DNA from: Stentor coeruleus
Lineage: Eukaryota; Ciliophora; Heterotrichea; Heterotrichida; Stentoridae
Length of the DNA: 40,859 nt
Direction of reading: 5' to 3'
Assembly (NCBI GenBank): GCA_001970955.1
Contig: MPUH01000669.1
Location: 1 to 40,859, forward strand
How positions within the stretch are numbered: position 1 is the first letter of the stretch; every line of letters starts with the position of its first letter. Made by a program: the position numbers and the translations under genes. This document shows positions 37,538-40,859 of the stretch, piece after piece. The notes under the pieces are model-generated. The model did not search any database and was not told where the DNA came from. It was given only the letters and a program-made list of their open reading frames with translations.

Positions 37538-39274
37538 TTACTCAGATACAAAAGTCCAACCATTAAGTTTGTTCTCAGAATTCCCATGATCATCATTACC
37601 CAGTTTATACCCAGTCATACAATTATTTCTTATAAGCGAAGGTGGAGGTATAGGTGGTTTAAGTTTTCTATTATATACATCAACCCAATTAATCCCAGTA
37701 AAAAACGCATGTTGTTTAATTTCATCAGCATCATTTATAGTCCCTAACCTCTTATGTTGATCCCTTTTAAGTAAATTTTTCAATAAATCTTTAGCTTCTT
37801 CACTTAGCCTTGGGGGTATTTTCAGTTTAGCACTTTCAATATTTTGTAATAAAATTTTCCTATCACTATTATAATAAGGAGGTTTACCTGTAAGCATTTC
37901 ATATAAAATCACACCAAATAAATACCAATCCACAGCTTTGCCATGACCTTGTCTTCTAATCATTTCTGGGGCTAAATATGCGATTGATCCACAAAATGAT
38001 GTTGTTGAAACATTATCTAAAATACCTTCTTTAGAAAGCCCAAAGTCTGCAAGAAGTGCATGACCATCAGCATCGAGTATAACATTATCTGGTTTTAAAT
38101 CTCTATATATAATCCCTCGACGATGTAATTCTGATATAGCTAAGACTATTTCACAACTATAAATACGGGCAATTTCTTCAGGAAGACGTTGATAACGATT
38201 AATACATGTGGTTAGATTCCCACCTTGACAATAGTCTAATACTAAAAATACTTTATCAGTATCTTGAAATGCATATCTAAGTCTTACAATAAACGGGTGG
38301 TTTATATAACTTAAAACATTTCTTTCAGTCATAACATATCTTACTAAATTCTGAGCGAAGATTTTCTCTTTTTTCAAAACTTTCATTGCGTATAAACTCC
38401 CTGTAAACTTCATTTTCACTAAGAAAACCTCACCAAAACTCCCTCGCCCTATTATTTGCACAGGCTCAAAATCTTTTAATGTTACAGGACGGTCTGGCCT
38501 TAAAACCCCATCAGGGATTGAAACGTTTACTTCTAATTCATCATAGTCGCTTATTGTGAAAATTTCTGAAGGATTTGAGTTGATTGTGATGTTTTTGAGT
38601 CTAAGCAAATCAATAGCTGTTTGACCTTTAGAGTTTTTTATCTCAAGATCTGGGCACATTAGTATTAAATATTCGATTATTTGTGGGTTTTCAGCTATTA
38701 TCGCATGATGAACAGCTGTATTGTTATCATTATCCATTGTATTGATTAAAGCACCTTTTTCTATTAACAGCTTGACGATATCAAAGTCACTTTCAATGCA
38801 TGCAATATGTAAAGGGGTTCTTTTGTATATATCAATACAGTTTATGTTGATAAAAGGGGTGTATTCGAGAAGTAGGTCGATAAGTTTTATGAAATGATGT
38901 TTGACTGCTCGGTGCAAAATTGTACTCCCATCTGGACTTTGTGCATTAAGCTCAAATGCATTTATATGCTCATTTAACAGATTTTTAACTTTCTTAAGGC
39001 TGTTTTTTTCGCATGCGTGCCATAGTTTATGTGCAAGTTTATCTTCAGCCCATAAGCTTTTAAGTTTTGGGGTTTTGTTAACGATAGGAATTATTTCTTT
39101 CTGGTCGTTGGGTTCCTTTGTAGAGCTATCAACTTCAGCTTGTTCTAATGGTTTCTGTTTAATTTCTTCATGCTCTTCAGTGACTAGATTATGATGACTT
39201 ACTGTTCTTTGGTTTGATTTGCAACAATTTACCCGATCTATTACATTTTTTACGCCTTCCACAAATAAGTTCAT
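37538..39274 (-). CDS. Ankyrin-repeat AGC protein kinase
   Basis: A fusion of ankyrin repeats and an AGC kinase (positions numbered in the 600-codon frame starting at 39340). Residues 1-22 are Ile/Lys-rich and look like translated spacer. I therefore prefer Met23 (39274), preceded by AATAAATAAA. Ankyrin repeats span about 105-250 (DGSTILHRAVKHHFIKLIDLL, KRTPLHIACIESDFDIVKLLI, NNTAVHHAI). The kinase has GRGSFGEV (298-305), Lys320, Glu339, YRDLKPDN (412-419), DFG (432-434), SFCGS at the T-loop with Ser448 where Akt has Thr308, and APE (458-460). The last residues, LNGWTFVSE, resemble the FxGF[ST]F hydrophobic motif of S6K/RSK, with Thr596 as the likely phosphosite. All catalytic residues are intact. 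It is probably a PDK1-activated S6K/Akt-type kinase steered by ankyrin contacts. Confidence 0.93.
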   Translation of the reverse strand: MNLFVEGVKNVIDRVNCCKSNQRTVSHHNLVTEEHEEIKQKPLEQAEVDSSTKEPNDQKEIIPIVNKTPKLKSLWAEDKLAHKLWHACEKNSLKKVKNLLNEHINAFELNAQSPDGSTILHRAVKHHFIKLIDLLLEYTPFININCIDIYKRTPLHIACIESDFDIVKLLIEKGALINTMDNDNNTAVHHAIIAENPQIIEYLILMCPDLEIKNSKGQTAIDLLRLKNITINSNPSEIFTISDYDELEVNVSIPDGVLRPDRPVTLKDFEPVQIIGRGSFGEVFLVKMKFTGSLYAMKVLKKEKIFAQNLVRYVMTERNVLSYINHPFIVRLRYAFQDTDKVFLVLDYCQGGNLTTCINRYQRLPEEIARIYSCEIVLAISELHRRGIIYRDLKPDNVILDADGHALLADFGLSKEGILDNVSTTSFCGSIAYLAPEMIRRQGHGKAVDWYLFGVILYEMLTGKPPYYNSDRKILLQNIESAKLKIPPRLSEEAKDLLKNLLKRDQHKRLGTINDADEIKQHAFFTGINWVDVYNRKLKPPIPPPSLIRNNCMTGYKLGNDDHGNSENKLNGWTFVSE

Positions 39275-39946
39275 TTTATTTATTATGTATTTTAAAATAA
39301 GTTTTATGATTATTTTGGAAATATTAGTGATATCAGGCATGCTATTTAGTTTAAAATTATTGATTTGATGCTTTGATAAGATAAATATTTAAGTTTTTGT
39401 TAGGGAAAATAAATCGTTTATTAATAAATTTAATTGGAAATTGTAACTATTACTAGAGTTTTTAGGTATAATTAATAAATAATGACTATGGTTTTTGATG
39501 ACAAATTATGATGGTTATCTTAAAATATAAATCTGAAGATTAATGAATTGAATTCAAAAGATTTAAAGATAAATAAGTTGATAAATTAATACAAATTGCT
39601 TAAAAATTATATGTCAAGAAATTAGATGATTAGAATGATTGAATATACTTTTTTTGACCGAGATTAATGATCGTTTATATTTATTTAGCATTAATTCGAA
39701 TTGCTTACTTGAAGATAGAATAAATAAACTAGGATATATAACAGGTATTTTGGTTAATTAGGATTTTTTTTGGCTGATATTTTATAATATGTAATAAAAT
39801 TAGTTGTATATTATATGATGGAGTTGAATTAATTAATTTTATAAAAAACTTAATTTGTTTTAAGAATCAAAACCATCTAATAAACCCTATTTAATTTCTT
39901 AAAATCTTCCATTAAACAATCAATGTTATATATAATAATACAAAAA
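39275..39946. promoter_or_regulatory. Divergent intergenic region
   Basis: Between the ankyrin kinase (-) and the ankyrin protein (+). G-biased and C-poor to about 39830, then briefly C-enriched. Includes the 22 codons upstream of the preferred kinase start. No other ORF seen. Confidence 0.4.
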
Positions 39947-40729
39947 ATGAGCTACCATATTACAAATTCCAAGTCACTCTCGGCTCTTAAAACTTGTCGA
40001 ATAAAACAATCGCCAATAAAAAAAATTCACAAGTTTAAAAGCATCCCTGGGACAAATTTATCAACTCTCAAGGCAAAAATATACAAAAACATCTTCGACA
40101 AGAAAAAATCTTTAGACAATCAGTCGGATATAACAGAAAACAGTATACCAGATATAAAATTCATCCCAAAAACCAAACAATATATACAATTATCACCTAC
40201 CCCTAAAAATTATGATTTAAAAGGAAAATCAACAGAAGATGATATTAAGTCTTTTAATAAAATTATCAACTATAAAAACATTATAGCCAGAGCTACTGAT
40301 GTGCAAAATCATTTGAAAGGTTTTTTAGTTAAAAGTTCGAGGAAAAATTTGATGAGCAGTCTAGAATCCCTTCAGAAATCCGAGCGAAACAAATTTCTTC
40401 ATCCAAAATCTAATCATTTCCTAAAAGAAGTTAAATCAGGTAACATAAACACTGTAGCCCAAATGCTTGTCGACACCCCAGACCTTGTAAAATGTTCAGA
40501 TTCAACAAATCAAACCGCACTTCACTGGGCCTGTAAACGAGGTCATAAAGATATTGTCAAATTTCTAATCATAAACAAAGCCAGTACATATGCAGTTGAT
40601 ATATTAGGAAGACTACCAGAACAAATTGCTTTAAACAAAGGGTATAATGAAATTGCATCTATAATAAATGGAATTAAAAGAAAAAGCCGTCAATACACTA
40701 TAAAACAACATATCAGTTTTCTATCATAA
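39947..40729 (+). CDS. Ankyrin-repeat protein with basic N-terminal region (about 260 aa)
   Basis: The open frame starts at 39923, but the first eight residues (MLYIIIQK) read like spacer and contain the TATATAATAATA element. I therefore prefer the second Met at 39947 (MSYHITNS). The N-terminal 165 residues are Lys/Ser/Ile-rich with no known domain. About residues 170-255 of the longer frame hold ankyrin repeats: HFLKEVKSGNINTVAQMLVD, then QTALHWACKRGHKDIVKFLI, and the start of a third (LGRLPEQIALNKGYNEIASI). Such repeats mediate protein contacts. It lies head to head with the ankyrin kinase, but its repeats are not close copies of the kinase's. The stop is TAA, 33 bp before the next start. 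Function unknown. Confidence 0.8.
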   Translation: MSYHITNSKSLSALKTCRIKQSPIKKIHKFKSIPGTNLSTLKAKIYKNIFDKKKSLDNQSDITENSIPDIKFIPKTKQYIQLSPTPKNYDLKGKSTEDDIKSFNKIINYKNIIARATDVQNHLKGFLVKSSRKNLMSSLESLQKSERNKFLHPKSNHFLKEVKSGNINTVAQMLVDTPDLVKCSDSTNQTALHWACKRGHKDIVKFLIINKASTYAVDILGRLPEQIALNKGYNEIASIINGIKRKSRQYTIKQHISFLS

Positions 40730-40762
40730 AAAAGTTTTTATTTTTTATTATACTCTAATAAC

Positions 40763-40859
40763 ATGGGAAATAAACTTAGAATCAGAGCCAAGCGTGCTCC
40801 TGAAAATGATCAAGACAATAAAGGTAAAGAACCTTTTGAGCCTGCTAAATGGCTAAGGC
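40763..40859 (+). CDS. 5' end of a further gene, cut by the window edge
   Basis: ATG at 40763 opens a frame of 32 codons that is still open at the last base. It begins MGNKLRIRAKRAPEND, basic then acidic, and carries EPFEPAKWLR near the edge. Gly2 followed by Asn-Lys makes N-myristoylation possible. TTATTATACTC lies a little upstream, and the previous gene's stop is only 33 bp away, so the intergenic spacer is unusually short. Too little is visible to assign a family. Confidence 0.55.
   Translation, partial: MGNKLRIRAKRAPENDQDNKGKEPFEPAKWLR

Noticed and set aside
1-40859. CRISPR array, insertion sequence, viral region or prokaryotic defence island
   Set aside because: No spaced short repeats, transposase, integrase or capsid-type ORFs; gene content is eukaryotic housekeeping and cytoskeleton.

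Overview
The window looks like macronuclear-type DNA of a heterotrich ciliate, closest in style to Stentor. The DNA is very A+T-rich. Genes are short and densely packed on both strands, and no recognised conserved gene needs an intron to be read through. TAA, TAG and TGA all behave as ordinary stops: the four-TOG protein ends in TGA, ARF in TAA, RPL7 and MRTO4 in TAG. This argues against the reassigned codes of Paramecium/Tetrahymena (TAA/TAG sense) and Blepharisma (TGA sense). The organism assignment is an inference; no rRNA or species-diagnostic marker is present.

Layout. 1-6.3 kb: a small orphan, a long TOG-array protein of TOGARAM/crescerin type (-), and a coiled-coil protein with a C-terminal cysteine cluster (+). 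6.35-6.43 kb: an intron-containing tRNA-Tyr (-). 7-10.4 kb: splicing factor CCDC12/cwf18 (-), a lysine-rich orphan (+) and a YY1-like four-finger zinc protein (-). 11-17.7 kb: ARF1-type GTPase (-), a coiled-coil orphan (+), ribosomal protein L7 (+), ribosome-assembly factor MRTO4 (-) and a small secreted orphan (+). 18.4-21.9 kb: a basic orphan, an alpha-carbonic anhydrase and a HINT-type HIT hydrolase (all -). 22.2-23.6 kb: a decayed 2-oxoacid dehydrogenase E1 gene of DHTKD1/OGDH type. 24-31.7 kb: a coiled-coil protein, a three-finger C2H2 protein and two tail-to-tail coiled-coil genes with 11 bp between their stops. 32-33.8 kb: an ABCG half-transporter (-). 35.3-40.9 kb: a coiled-coil protein ending in a CaaX-like box (-), a PKA-like AGC kinase (+), an ankyrin-AGC kinase (-) converging on it, an ankyrin protein (+), and the first 32 codons of a further gene cut by the window edge.

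The genes do not form one pathway. Themes are cytoskeleton/cilium (the TOG array and six predicted coiled-coil proteins), cyclic-nucleotide/lipid-type AGC kinase signalling, translation and ribosome assembly, and housekeeping. I see no CRISPR array, insertion sequence, viral region or defence island.

Structural observations that stand out: (1) a strong alternation of G-poor and C-poor intergenic DNA that tracks gene orientation; (2) a clear multi-frameshift pseudogene among intact genes; (3) three single-N positions each flanked by a 68-81 bp perfect direct duplication, most likely assembly artefacts, one of which duplicates the start of RPL7; (4) several unrelated coiled-coil orphans that share cysteine-rich C-terminal tails.
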